DNA of 64,000 bases from NCEH01 sp043195095. Lineage in GTDB: Bacteria; Pseudomonadota; Alphaproteobacteria; Rhizobiales; Xanthobacteraceae. Location of the stretch: assembly GCF_043195095.1 (NCBI RefSeq), contig NZ_JBAFWN010000002.1. The stretch is one strand, 5' to 3'. Shown piece after piece: positions 36,445 to 45,179 of the stretch. Position numbers and translations under genes: made by a program. Position 1 is the stretch's first letter, and each line of letters begins with the position of its first letter. The notes under the pieces are model-generated. The model was not told the origin of the DNA and did no database searches. It worked only from the letters and a program-made list of their open reading frames with translations.

Positions 36445-36468
36445 ATAAGGCTCTTTATCGCATGCAAT
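36395..36468. promoter_or_regulatory. Palindromic operator candidates at the gntR 5' end and spacer
   Basis: TTTGCATGCAAA (36395-36406) is a perfect 12-base palindrome overlapping codons near the gntR N-terminus; CGCATGCAAT (36459-36468) lies in the divergent spacer. Both match the TTGMATGCAA core of the two sites before tctC. Confidence 0.45.
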
Positions 36469-36568
36469 CTTCATTAAGAAAATGAACGACCGACGCCCTT
36501 TTTCCAGGCGGTGCGGGTCGGGCTTGCCCGCAGTGCCGGGCCAGCACGGAGAGGATACGGCCAACGCG

Positions 36569-37984
36569 ATGAACTACCATCGTTATTTCCCGTCCGCCAA
36601 AGCGGTCGAAACCTGCATCGTCGGCACGGGTGGGTTTGGTCGCAGCTTCCTTGCGCAAGGGCTCCATGTTCCCCTGATGAATGTACGGGTCGGGGTCGAC
36701 CTCGATGCCGATGCGGTTGCGGAGACGATGCGCGACATCGGCATTCCGGCCGATCGCATTCGTGTCTGTACCCATCCGCAGGAAGCGGCGCAGGCCTGGT
36801 CCGCGGGCGATTTCATCGCCGCGGCCGATCTCGCCGTGGTCATCGACTTGCCATTCGACGTGCTGGTCGAGGCGACCGGACATCCGGAGGCCGGTGCGCG
36901 CCATGCCCGCATGGCCGTCGAGGCCGGAAAGCATCTCGCTCTTGTTTCAAAGGAAGTGGATAGCGTCGTCGGCAGCGGCCTTGCGCATATGGCGGCGCGG
37001 CGAGGTCGGGTGGTCACGCCCGTCGACGGCGACCAGCCCAGCCTGCTGATCGGCCATATCAGCTGGGCTCAGACGCTCGGCTTTGAGATCGTCGCGGTGG
37101 GCAAGTCCAGCGAATATGATTTCGTATTCGATCCGAAGGCCGAAACCCTCACCAGCAATGGCATGACCATTCCGGCGCCCGGCTTCGCGCAGGCCTGGGA
37201 CCGCGGGGACCGCAGCGCCGCGGACATCGCCAAGCTGCGGTCGAGCCTCGCCAGCGCCCTGCCGCAGCGGGCGGTGCCGGATCTGTGCGAGCTTCTGGTG
37301 GTCGGCAATGCGACCGGCTTTGCGCCGGACGTGGCGACTCTCCACGCGCCCATTGCCCGTATCTGCGAAGTGCCGGATATCCTGCGCGAGATCGAGGATG
37401 GCGGCCTGCTGGCCGGTCGCGGACGTCTCGACGTCTTTCATTGCCTGCGACGTCCGGAAGAGATCAGCTTTGCCGGCGGCGTCTTCGTCATCGTGCGTTG
37501 CGACGACAAGGTCAGCTGGGAAATGCTCGCGGAAAAGGGCCATGTGGTCAGCCGTGACTTGAAGCACGCGCTGCTGTACCTGCCGCGGCACCTGCTGGGC
37601 CTGGAGGCGACCACCAGCATATTGGAGGCTGCCCTTCTCGGCGCCTCATCGGGCGGGCTTTCCCCGCGCCCCCATCTCGATCTGATCGCCCGCGCAGACC
37701 GCGACCTGCCCGCAGGAACCCTGCTCGACATGGGTGGTCATCACCACACCATCGACGGCGTCACGGCCGAATTGGTCCCCGCTTCGCCTTTGGGTGCGGG
37801 CCGGCCGGCGCCCTTCTATCTCGCCGCGAACCGGCGCCTCGTCAGGCCTGTCGCCAAGGGCGAGACCGTCAATTTCGACCATCTGGTCATCGCGCCAGAG
37901 TCCGAGCTGCTGGCATTGCGGCGGCTTCAGGACGACATTTTCTTCAGCGAGCCCGCGACGGAAAATTTGGTGGCAGCGTCCTGA
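36569..37984 (+). CDS. SAF-domain NAD(P)H oxidoreductase (homoserine-dehydrogenase-like), paralogue
   Basis: A 471-residue protein with Rossmann motif TCIVGTGGFGRSFLAQG, VLVEATGHPEAGARHARMAVEAGKHLALVSKEVDSVVG, a central catalytic domain, and a C-terminal SAF-like domain (NRRLVRPVAKGETVNFDHLV). It is the paralogue of the protein at 16004-17377, sharing layout and the same motif order. The ATG at 36569 starts NYHRYFPSAK; a longer frame from 36482 looks non-homologous. It precedes the BKACE gene. Confidence 0.8.
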   Translation: MNYHRYFPSAKAVETCIVGTGGFGRSFLAQGLHVPLMNVRVGVDLDADAVAETMRDIGIPADRIRVCTHPQEAAQAWSAGDFIAAADLAVVIDLPFDVLVEATGHPEAGARHARMAVEAGKHLALVSKEVDSVVGSGLAHMAARRGRVVTPVDGDQPSLLIGHISWAQTLGFEIVAVGKSSEYDFVFDPKAETLTSNGMTIPAPGFAQAWDRGDRSAADIAKLRSSLASALPQRAVPDLCELLVVGNATGFAPDVATLHAPIARICEVPDILREIEDGGLLAGRGRLDVFHCLRRPEEISFAGGVFVIVRCDDKVSWEMLAEKGHVVSRDLKHALLYLPRHLLGLEATTSILEAALLGASSGGLSPRPHLDLIARADRDLPAGTLLDMGGHHHTIDGVTAELVPASPLGAGRPAPFYLAANRRLVRPVAKGETVNFDHLVIAPESELLALRRLQDDIFFSEPATENLVAAS

Positions 37985-38052
37985 GGCGCCCCATCCGAGA
38001 TCACCGGCTGGCGCCGTAGTTTGCTTCAAAAAGAATCCAAGGGAGATCTGCC

Positions 38053-38925
38053 GTGGGGCGTCCACTGATCATCGAGGTTCGGGTCAACGAATATGCGATG
38101 CGCCATTCCAACCCCAACGTGCCCTGGACGCCGGACGAAATCTCGCGCGACTGCAACGAGATCCGCGAAGCCGGCGCCGCCATCGTGCACTTCCATGCGC
38201 GCAAGGAAGATGGGTCTCCGGCCTTCGACGCGGAGAGCTATGCCGCATCCATCCGCAAAATCCGTGCGGGCTCCGATATCCTGATCGCGCCGACCATGGG
38301 CCAGATCCACGTGAGTGGCGATGCCACGCGCTTCCAGCATTATGTCGCCCTGGAAAAAATGGGGCTGAAGCCTGATTTCGTTCCCATCGACACCGGAACG
38401 ACCAATATCGACCGCTTCGACTCCTCGACCAATACGTTCGACACCAAGCACAAGGTTTATCTCAACACCACCGAGACGGTGGAGCGCTTCATCGGCTGGA
38501 CCCATGATCTCGGCATGCGCGAACAATTGTTTGCCTGGACCGTCCCCATGTTGCGCACCGGCCAGGCGCTCTATCGCATGGGCCTTCTGAAATCGCCTGT
38601 GCACCAGACTTTCCTGCTCACGGAAGGGGGCATCCTCGGCGGGCATCCGGGCACGGTCGCCGGCCTCAAGCCCTTCATTGAACTGCTGGACCCGGCGGTG
38701 CCCATGGTCTGGTCGGTCGGCTGCAAGGAGGGCGATCTGCTCGGCCTCGTGCCGTACATCCTTGAGAATGGCGGTCACATCTCCATCGGGCTTGGAGATT
38801 ACGGCTATCGCGAGCTCGGCACGCCGCGCAACGTGGACGTGGTGCGCAAGGTGGTGGAGCTGGCGCGCCAATATGACCGCACCCCCGTCACCCCCGACGG
38901 CGTGAAGGACCTGCTCGGCATGTGA
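38053..38925 (+). CDS. Beta-keto acid cleavage enzyme family (BKACE, DUF849)
   Basis: A 290-residue TIM-barrel enzyme of the DUF849/BKACE family: RVNEYAMRHSNPNVPWTPDEI, AAIVHFHARKEDGSPAFD (Zn-binding HxH), APTMG, and WSVGCKEGD with the presumed third ligand Glu. BKACE enzymes condense a beta-keto acid with acetyl-CoA, yielding an acyl-CoA and acetoacetate. GTG start with AAGGGAG upstream. Neighbours suggest it acts on a keto acid derived from the imported organic acid. Confidence 0.87.
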   Translation: MGRPLIIEVRVNEYAMRHSNPNVPWTPDEISRDCNEIREAGAAIVHFHARKEDGSPAFDAESYAASIRKIRAGSDILIAPTMGQIHVSGDATRFQHYVALEKMGLKPDFVPIDTGTTNIDRFDSSTNTFDTKHKVYLNTTETVERFIGWTHDLGMREQLFAWTVPMLRTGQALYRMGLLKSPVHQTFLLTEGGILGGHPGTVAGLKPFIELLDPAVPMVWSVGCKEGDLLGLVPYILENGGHISIGLGDYGYRELGTPRNVDVVRKVVELARQYDRTPVTPDGVKDLLGM

Positions 38926-38966
38926 CCGCCGCAGCCCTCGCATTCCCCCCATTGCCGGAGGCACCC

Positions 38967-39743
38967 ATGATATCGACCATCGACCCGAAGGATCTGACCG
39001 TCTTCGTCACCGGGGCCACCGCCGGATTCGGAGCGGCGCTGTGCCGGCAGTTTCATGGGGCGGGCGCACGGGTCATCGGCGTCGGCCGCCGCCGCGAACG
39101 CCTCGAAGCGCTGAAGGCGGAACTCGGCGCGCGCTGCCATGTCGCGGAACTGGATGTCACCGACCGCGACAGCGTGTTCCGTACCCTTGAGAGCTTGCCT
39201 GCGCCCTTCGACAAGCCCAACGTCTGCGTGGTCAACGCCGGACTTGCCGTGGGCACCGCGCGCGCGCAGGACGCGGACATCATGGCCTGGGAGCAGATGG
39301 TCTCCACCAACATCAACGGCGCCCTGAACACGGTTCGTGCGGTGCTCCCAAGCATGGTGCAGCGTGACGAAGGCCATATCGTCCTGCTCGGCTCGGTGGT
39401 CGGCGATTATCCTGGACCCACCACGAACGTCTACGGTGCGACCAAAGCCTTCGTGAAGCAGTTCGGCCTCAGCCTGCGCGCGGACCTGCTCGGCACGCAG
39501 GTGCGGGTCACCAATATCGAGCCCGGCATGTCGGAGACCGAATTCTCCCTCGTGCGCGCAGGCGGCGACGCGGAGAAAGCGGCGGCTTTGTATAAGGGCA
39601 TCACCGCCATGTCGGCGGAGGACATTGCAGAAACCATCTTCTGGTCCTGCACCCTGCCGCGCCATCTGAACGTCAACCGTCTTCAGATCATGCCCGTGCA
39701 GCAAGCCTTCGGTCCGTTCGCTATAGCCCCCCGGGAAGCCTGA
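38967..39743 (+). CDS. Short-chain dehydrogenase/reductase (YdfG-like)
   Basis: A 258-residue SDR with VTGATAGFGAAL, NAGLA, the catalytic YGATK motif and IEPGMSETEFS, resembling NADP-dependent 3-hydroxy-acid dehydrogenases of the YdfG type. CCGGAGG lies 6 bases upstream of the ATG at 38967. It follows the BKACE gene by about 40 bases and probably reduces or oxidises its keto/hydroxy substrate. Confidence 0.88.
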   Translation: MISTIDPKDLTVFVTGATAGFGAALCRQFHGAGARVIGVGRRRERLEALKAELGARCHVAELDVTDRDSVFRTLESLPAPFDKPNVCVVNAGLAVGTARAQDADIMAWEQMVSTNINGALNTVRAVLPSMVQRDEGHIVLLGSVVGDYPGPTTNVYGATKAFVKQFGLSLRADLLGTQVRVTNIEPGMSETEFSLVRAGGDAEKAAALYKGITAMSAEDIAETIFWSCTLPRHLNVNRLQIMPVQQAFGPFAIAPREA

Positions 39744-39779
39744 GACAGCAAAGGCGGCCGGGTTGTACCGACCCCAGGA

Positions 39780-40280
39780 TTGACCTGAGCCCCTGATCCT
39801 CCTCCAGATTTAGGTAGAGTCCGTCGATCATGGAGACGGACGATGGGAGCCTCACGGTTCACAGAGGAGTAGATCATCGGAATGGTGAGGAGGTGAGCGC
39901 GAAGACCGCTGACGTCTGCCGCAAGCACGGCATCTCCTCAGCGACCTTCTACAAGTTCAAGGCCAAGTACGGGGGCATGGATGTGTCCGATGCCCCCCGC
40001 TGAAGGCGCTCGAGGATGAGAACGCGCGGCTGAAGAAGCTGCTGGCCGAGCAGATGCTCGACAATGCGATCCTGAGGGATCTCAGCTCAAAAAAATGGTG
40101 ACGCCGATGCAATGCGCAAAGCCGTGGCTCATGCCTGTGCCGCGCACGGGGTGAGCCAGCGTCGGGCGTGCCAGACGCTGGGGGTCGATCGCACCAGCGT
40201 GCGCTACCGGAGTGTACGTCCCGATGGCGCCAGCCTGCGGGTAGCCGTGCGGGCCGTGGCCGGTGAGCGCCGCCGCTTCG
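39780..40280 (+). pseudogene. IS3-family orfA/orfB remnant (second copy)
   Basis: A second decayed IS3 copy. orfA from ATG 39843 reads MGASRFTEE and again meets TAG at codon 10 (39870), then is out of frame twice through VCRKHGISSATFYKFKAKYGGMDVSD and LKALEDENARLKKLLAEQMLDNAILRDL. The orfB N-terminus (MRKAVAHACAAHGVSQRRACQTLGVDRTSVRYR to FGYRR) follows, then the sequence breaks into the IS110-like fragment. Confidence 0.75.
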
Positions 40281-40289
40281 GCTACCGGC

Positions 40290-40454
40290 GTACAACAGCA
40301 CGATCAGCCGATCGTGCTCGGCGCGCGTGTTCAGGACGGTCATGCGCCGCCGCCGCTTCTGGCCGGGCGCTTCGATCAGCGCCTCGTTCCACACTTTGGC
40401 GATATCAATCGCCACGAGAACGACGTCATCGGGCAAAGAATGCAAAGTGGTCAT
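40290..40454 (-). pseudogene. IS110-family transposase N-terminal fragment
   Basis: Reading on the minus strand from 40454: MTTLHSLPDDVVLVAIDIAKVWNEALIEAPGQKRRRRMTVLNTRAEHDRLIVLLY, the start of an IS110 (DEDD) transposase with its first Asp (AIDIAK). It ends abruptly at the junction with the IS3 fragment, so the element is truncated. Confidence 0.65.
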
Positions 40455-40579
40455 GATGGGTTCGTCTCCGGAATGAGGCTTTGAACACCGTCATTTTGGA
40501 GACCTGCTGACCTTGACCGCCTCAGCCGGCGTGCTGCGCGACGCGATGGCTCCGCGCGCACACTGAGGCTCCTTCCTGA

Positions 40580-40880
40580 CGTGCTACGGCACCGAACTGA
40601 CCTCGATGCGGTTCTTAAATGGTACCAGAAGACCGACATCGAATGACACTAAATCGCTCCCGGCAAGCCAATCCAAACGACTTTGTCGAAAGCTTCAATG
40701 GCCGCTTCCGGCGCCTCGGCGAGGCCTGGGCACTGCGTGCTGGCATGCCGTCGCAAACAGTGCCAGGCCCCTCCAAAAAATGGTTCCGCGGAAGGCCGCG
40801 TGCATGCGAAATTCTCAAGATCGCACGAAGCCGCCCCCACTTTCTACCCAGCCAAAATTCGAGCCTGAATTTTGAATAAA
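40580..40880 (+). pseudogene. IS3-family orfB C-terminal fragment
   Basis: Reads YGTELTSMRFLKWYQKTDIE, then TGA in place of the usual Trp, then HYIAPGKPIQNDFVESFNGRFR, the DDE core end of an IS3 orfB. After FNGRFR the sequence diverges into unrelated residues. From 40880 to 40985 the DNA is very AT-rich and holds nothing I recognise. Confidence 0.6.
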
Positions 40881-41052
40881 CTATTATTTTTATAGCATCT
40901 AACATTAACTGCATTTTACCCCATTTTAAGATAAGAAAAATTTTCTGAAAAAGGATGCGACGAGTTCATTCGTGAAGTAAAAGGCGATATCATTTTCTCA
41001 GACGTTCGAAGCGCGCGGCAGTGATGGTGTTTAGGTCGCCGGGACCTAAATC

Positions 41053-41232
41053 GTGGAAACTGAAAACGAGCAGATTTCTGGCGTTTCCCATGCCGCCGAT
41101 CGGCGTGTGGCGACCAACCTGCACCTGCACCTGCTTGTCGACTCGGCGTTGCGCAGGCCAGGCCAGCTTGTCCCGGTCAGCCAGAGCGATCTCGACGCGG
41201 CGCTGACGAAGGACCGTGACCAAACGGTGTGA
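41053..41232 (+). other. Possible small ORF
   Basis: A GTG-started frame of about 59 codons reads like protein at its end (LVPVSQSDLDAALTKDRDQTV), but has no clear ribosome site. The opposite strand (40990-41223) is also open. Neither can be supported as a gene. Confidence 0.15.
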
Positions 41233-41272
41233 TGCCGCACTCTCGGCAAGCCCTGACCGCGAGGAAGCGACA

Positions 41273-41536
41273 ATGGCGCTTAATTTCCCGAATGTGAGCC
41301 GTTGCCTCGATATGGCGCGGAACTGTGTCTGCTTCTGGGGCTATGACGGCGCATTCGAAGTCGCCTTCCAGATGGAAACAGGCGCGCTTCGCCGGATCAA
41401 ATCCGATGTGCAGGAGGATGAAGACTCCCTGCTGCGGGTGTTCGACGGTAATCGCGTTCGCATTCAGAAGGTCGCCAGCAGCGCCTATTCAAAGCGCCGC
41501 CAGAGCCATTATCGCTTATCGGCAGCGGATTTCTAA
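41273..41536 (+). CDS. DUF1488 family protein
   Basis: An 87-residue cytoplasmic protein of the DUF1488 type: MALNFPNVSRCLDMARNCVCFWGYDGAFEVAFQMETGALRRI, then two strands and a basic tail. GAGGAAG precedes the ATG. The family is common and uncharacterised in alphaproteobacteria. It is convergent with the GH130 gene. Confidence 0.8.
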   Translation: MALNFPNVSRCLDMARNCVCFWGYDGAFEVAFQMETGALRRIKSDVQEDEDSLLRVFDGNRVRIQKVASSAYSKRRQSHYRLSAADF

Positions 41537-41556
41537 AAGCCGACCCGCGCAGGACT

Positions 41557-42855
41557 TCACTCCTCCATCAGGTGCATGAGGTCCGCGATCTTGATGGTCG
41601 CGAAATTCGAGAACGTGTCGGAAACCGCATAAGGCAGGATGATCTGGTCCTTGTGCCGCATCGCCCCACATGTATAGACCACGTTGGGCACATAGCCCTC
41701 CCGTTCGGAAGGCTCCGGCCGCACCAGGGGCTCGCGCGAGCGGGCCAGCACCTTGGTGGGATCGGCTTTGTCGAGCAACACCGCGCCGATGGCGTATTTG
41801 CGAACTGGGCCGACCCCATGGGTCAACAGCAGCCAGCCCTCGTCGAGTTCGATCGGCGAGCCGCAATTGCCGATCTGGACGAATTCCCAAGGAAACTTCG
41901 GCTTCAAGATCAATCGCCCGCCATCCCAGGTGCACAGATCGTCGGACTTGATGAGATAGAGGTTCTCATTGTCCTGCCGCCCGATCATGGCGTACTGGCC
42001 ATCGATCTTGCGCGGGAAGAGCGCCATGCCCTTGTTGTATGATGCGCTCCCGCGCAGCGGGGTGAGGTGGAACGAGGCGAAATCCGTGGTTTTCAGCAGT
42101 TCCGAACGGATCGCCTTGCCGCTGTAGGCCGTATAGGTCGCATAGAAGGTTCGCTGCCCTTCATCCTCGAACTCGACAAAGCGCGCATCCTCGATCCCGT
42201 TGGATTGAGCGTCGGTCACTGGGAAGATCACCCGCTCGCTGATGTCCTCCTCTGACCCGAACAGAACCTCCACATGCTCGCCATCGGGGCCGGGCATCCG
42301 CGCACGGATGGTCGGAGTGGAGGCAAGGCGCACGGTCGGATCAATGCTGACGCTGCCGTCGGCGGCAATGGCGCCCGAGCGGAATGTCAGGGAGGAAATG
42401 TGCCCTTCGCCGACCGCGCGCAAGCTGAGGATGAAGCGCCGCCCGCCTTCCGGCGCCCCCGACTGGTCGGGATGGGCAACGATGCTCGGATTGAACAAGG
42501 CCGAGGCTTCGAAGGAATATTCGTGGAGAAAATAGGCGCCCACCAAGCGCCGCTGGGTGGCCGTGAAGATCTCGTGCGCCGCGAGTGCCTCTTCCATCTC
42601 GTCGGCGCGGGCCTCGAATGTCGCCAGCAGGTTGCGGTGCCGGCCCTGGAAGTTCTCCAGCACATCGGCGAGTTGGCTGTCCGCGGTCTCAGGATCAAGG
42701 GCGAGGACCCGATCGACGATATGATTTGCTCGCGTCTTGTCGGTCGGGTTGAAGTCGCGCGGCTCGGTCGCCGGCTTGAAGGGCCGCACGACCACGCGCG
42801 CTGGGTCCGGACGCAGATAGAGCGCCTGCCGGTTCAAAAACATGGGGTGGGACAC
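41557..42855 (-). CDS. Glycoside hydrolase family 130 protein
   Basis: A 432-residue five-bladed-propeller enzyme of GH130. The family acts on beta-mannosides, mostly as inverting phosphorylases. ALFNPSIVAHPD, the catalytic-region GIEDARFVEF (Asp), GMALFPRKIDGQYAMIGRQ, IGNCGSPIELDEGWLLLTHGVG and YVPNVVYTCGA match the family. An extra N-terminal helical region of about 100 residues precedes the propeller. It follows the GT4 fusion by 38 bases in the mannose operon. Confidence 0.85.
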   Translation of the reverse strand: MSHPMFLNRQALYLRPDPARVVVRPFKPATEPRDFNPTDKTRANHIVDRVLALDPETADSQLADVLENFQGRHRNLLATFEARADEMEEALAAHEIFTATQRRLVGAYFLHEYSFEASALFNPSIVAHPDQSGAPEGGRRFILSLRAVGEGHISSLTFRSGAIAADGSVSIDPTVRLASTPTIRARMPGPDGEHVEVLFGSEEDISERVIFPVTDAQSNGIEDARFVEFEDEGQRTFYATYTAYSGKAIRSELLKTTDFASFHLTPLRGSASYNKGMALFPRKIDGQYAMIGRQDNENLYLIKSDDLCTWDGGRLILKPKFPWEFVQIGNCGSPIELDEGWLLLTHGVGPVRKYAIGAVLLDKADPTKVLARSREPLVRPEPSEREGYVPNVVYTCGAMRHKDQIILPYAVSDTFSNFATIKIADLMHLMEE

Positions 42856-42893
42856 GGCGGCCTCGGTTCGGTTGATGGGTCGCTTTCGGGCGA

Positions 42894-45179
42894 TCAGGCG
42901 CTCAGGGCGCGAAACGGGGCTGCCTGTGTTTGCTCGCCGCGCAGCTGGGCAAGCTGACGCATCTCTACCACGCTCAGGGCAAACGACACGACGGATTCGC
43001 CGCCACGGTTCTCATTCGGCCGGTCGCGATGCAGGCCGTCACGGCAACTGCCCGTTTCTGCATCGACGAGCGATACGGAAAGATCATTGCTGCCGAAAAA
43101 CCATGAGAAGGCCCGCGCGGCCTCTTCCCGCCATGTCGGGTCGCCATCCGCATCCCATGCCGCGAGGCAAGCGGAGATGGTCGCGGCGGCCTCGACGGGC
43201 TGTTGGTCGAAAGCCTCCGGCCGCGCCCGCACATTGGCGAAGCCCTCGGTCCCCACGGGGCGGAAAACACCGGTCGCCGAGGTCTGAAGCGTCACCAGCC
43301 AGCGCAGCGCCCGCAAGCCTGCCTGCACATAATCCGGCGTGCCGCTGGAAACGCCGGTCAGGATCAGCGCCTGGGGCAAGCGGGCATTGTCGTACGAGAG
43401 CCCTTCCTCGAACCACACCCAGTCCTTGGTCTCCACCCGCCTCAGAAGCGCCATCAGCCGGTCTGCCAGCAGAAGTCGCATTTTCCGTGCTTCCGCATCG
43501 TTTTCCTGTGCCGCACAATAGGCATCGAGGCCCAGCAGCGTGAACGCCCAGGCGCGCGGGGAGGAAAAGCCTTCGACGGTACCGAGCGCCACAGCGAACA
43601 GATCGGCCGCCCAGCGCCGGCGGGAGGCATTGTCGTCCAGGCGCGCGCAGTTGCCGAGCGCCCATAGGGTCCGCCCGTGGCTGTCTTCGGAGCCTCGGTC
43701 TTCCAGCCAGCGGCGGTCGAAGCTCATGAAATTGCGAAAGCGCGCCACATCCGGATTCCAGGCGTGCTGCACGAACGCGGCGAAACGCGTCGTCATCACC
43801 TCCGGCAAGGGGGTCTCGCCCGGGGCATTGAGGGCGCAGGCCAGAAGGAGAGCGCGGGCGTTATCGTCCACGCAATAGCCGTGGGAGCGGTCGGGCACCG
43901 AATGCACGGCATGCTGGTAGAGCCCGGTATCGTCGCACATGGACAGAAAATGACTGAGCTGAAGATTGGGAAGGGGCGGGCGCACACGCGCCGGCGCACC
44001 ATGCGTGCGCCGGGCGATGACGCCGAGGCGGTATCCGCGCCGGGCACCCTCGAAGGTGGCGATGTAGCGTTCGGCAGTGCGCTCCCAGGTCATGGAACGG
44101 CTGCTCGCATAGGCGCGCTGCCGCATGGCCTCACGCCGCGCGTCATCGGTCAGAAGATCGGCGATTTCCGCACCGATGGCAGTGGAATCGCCGAACGGCA
44201 CGAGTGCGCCCCGCCCCGCTGCCAGAAGCTCTCGCGCATGCCAATAGGGTGTAGAGACAACCGCCCGGCCGAGGCCGAAGCTGTAGGCCAAGGTGCCCGA
44301 GGTCATCTGCGCCTCGTTCAGGTACGGCGTCACATAGACATCGCACATGGAGATGAAGTCGAGCAGGGTCGGCTGGTCTACGAACTGGTCGAGAAACACC
44401 ACGTGCTTCTCGACGCCGAGGGCCTGTGCCCGCGCCACCAGGCTTTCGCGATAGGCTTCGCCTTGCGTGCGAACCAGATTGGGATGGGTCGCGCCAAGCA
44501 CCACATAAACCGCATCCGGCCGCTGCGTGAGAACCGCCGGCATGGCATCGATCATCACCTCAATCCCCTTATTGGGAGACAGAAGGCCGAAAGTGAGGAT
44601 GACCGAACGGCCGGCGAACCCGCGTCTTGCCTTTGCCGCGGCGGGCGCGATGAAGGGAAAGTCGGGAATCCCATGGGGGATGACTTCGATCTTGTCGGCC
44701 GACACGCGATAGACGGTGAGCAGGAGGTCGCGCCCCTTCTCTGCCATGACGACGAGCTTCGACGACAGGTTGATGATGCGCTCCATCACGCGCTGCTGAG
44801 CGGCATTGGGTTCAGCGAGCACGGTATGAAGCGTGGTCACGATTGGCATGTTCAGCCGCGACAGCAATGCCACGATATAGGCGCCCGCCTCCCCACCGAA
44901 GATGCCGAATTCATGTTGCAGGCTGACAACATCGATCTTGGCGCGATTCAATGTCTCCGCCGCTCGGATATAATCTTCGATCCGGTCGTCATTGATCTGC
45001 ACCAGCACGGTGGAGGGATAATCATAAGCTTGATCATGGTCGTTCATGGCGACGATGGAGGTGGTGATGTGCGCCGGCCCTGCCGCGACTGCATGCTGAA
45101 GATCGGTGGTGAATGTGGCAATGCCACAGCGGCGCGGCAGGGAATTGCCGATGAAGGCAACATGCTTGATTTGGGTCAC
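42894..45179 (-). CDS. GT4 glycosyltransferase fused to an alpha/alpha-barrel-like domain
   Basis: A 761-residue protein. Residues 1 to about 425 are a GT-B, GT4-type glycosyltransferase (HVAFIGNSLPRRCGIATFTTDL, LQHEFGIFGGEAG, LTFGLLSPNKGIEVMIDAMPAV, TPYLNEAQMTSGTLAYSFGLGRAVVSTPYWHARELL). Residues about 440-755 form a helical barrel-like domain rich in Trp/Asp (YCVDDNARALLLACAL, DSHGRTLWALGNCA). The GTG at 45179 overlaps the manA stop (GTGA). With GH130 and ManA it suggests mannoside synthesis and turnover. Confidence 0.85.
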   Translation of the reverse strand: MTQIKHVAFIGNSLPRRCGIATFTTDLQHAVAAGPAHITTSIVAMNDHDQAYDYPSTVLVQINDDRIEDYIRAAETLNRAKIDVVSLQHEFGIFGGEAGAYIVALLSRLNMPIVTTLHTVLAEPNAAQQRVMERIINLSSKLVVMAEKGRDLLLTVYRVSADKIEVIPHGIPDFPFIAPAAAKARRGFAGRSVILTFGLLSPNKGIEVMIDAMPAVLTQRPDAVYVVLGATHPNLVRTQGEAYRESLVARAQALGVEKHVVFLDQFVDQPTLLDFISMCDVYVTPYLNEAQMTSGTLAYSFGLGRAVVSTPYWHARELLAAGRGALVPFGDSTAIGAEIADLLTDDARREAMRQRAYASSRSMTWERTAERYIATFEGARRGYRLGVIARRTHGAPARVRPPLPNLQLSHFLSMCDDTGLYQHAVHSVPDRSHGYCVDDNARALLLACALNAPGETPLPEVMTTRFAAFVQHAWNPDVARFRNFMSFDRRWLEDRGSEDSHGRTLWALGNCARLDDNASRRRWAADLFAVALGTVEGFSSPRAWAFTLLGLDAYCAAQENDAEARKMRLLLADRLMALLRRVETKDWVWFEEGLSYDNARLPQALILTGVSSGTPDYVQAGLRALRWLVTLQTSATGVFRPVGTEGFANVRARPEAFDQQPVEAAATISACLAAWDADGDPTWREEAARAFSWFFGSNDLSVSLVDAETGSCRDGLHRDRPNENRGGESVVSFALSVVEMRQLAQLRGEQTQAAPFRALSA

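Noticed and set aside
40990..41223. Minus-strand 77-codon frame beside the IS remnants
   Set aside because: No ribosome site or recognisable motif, and the opposite strand is equally open.
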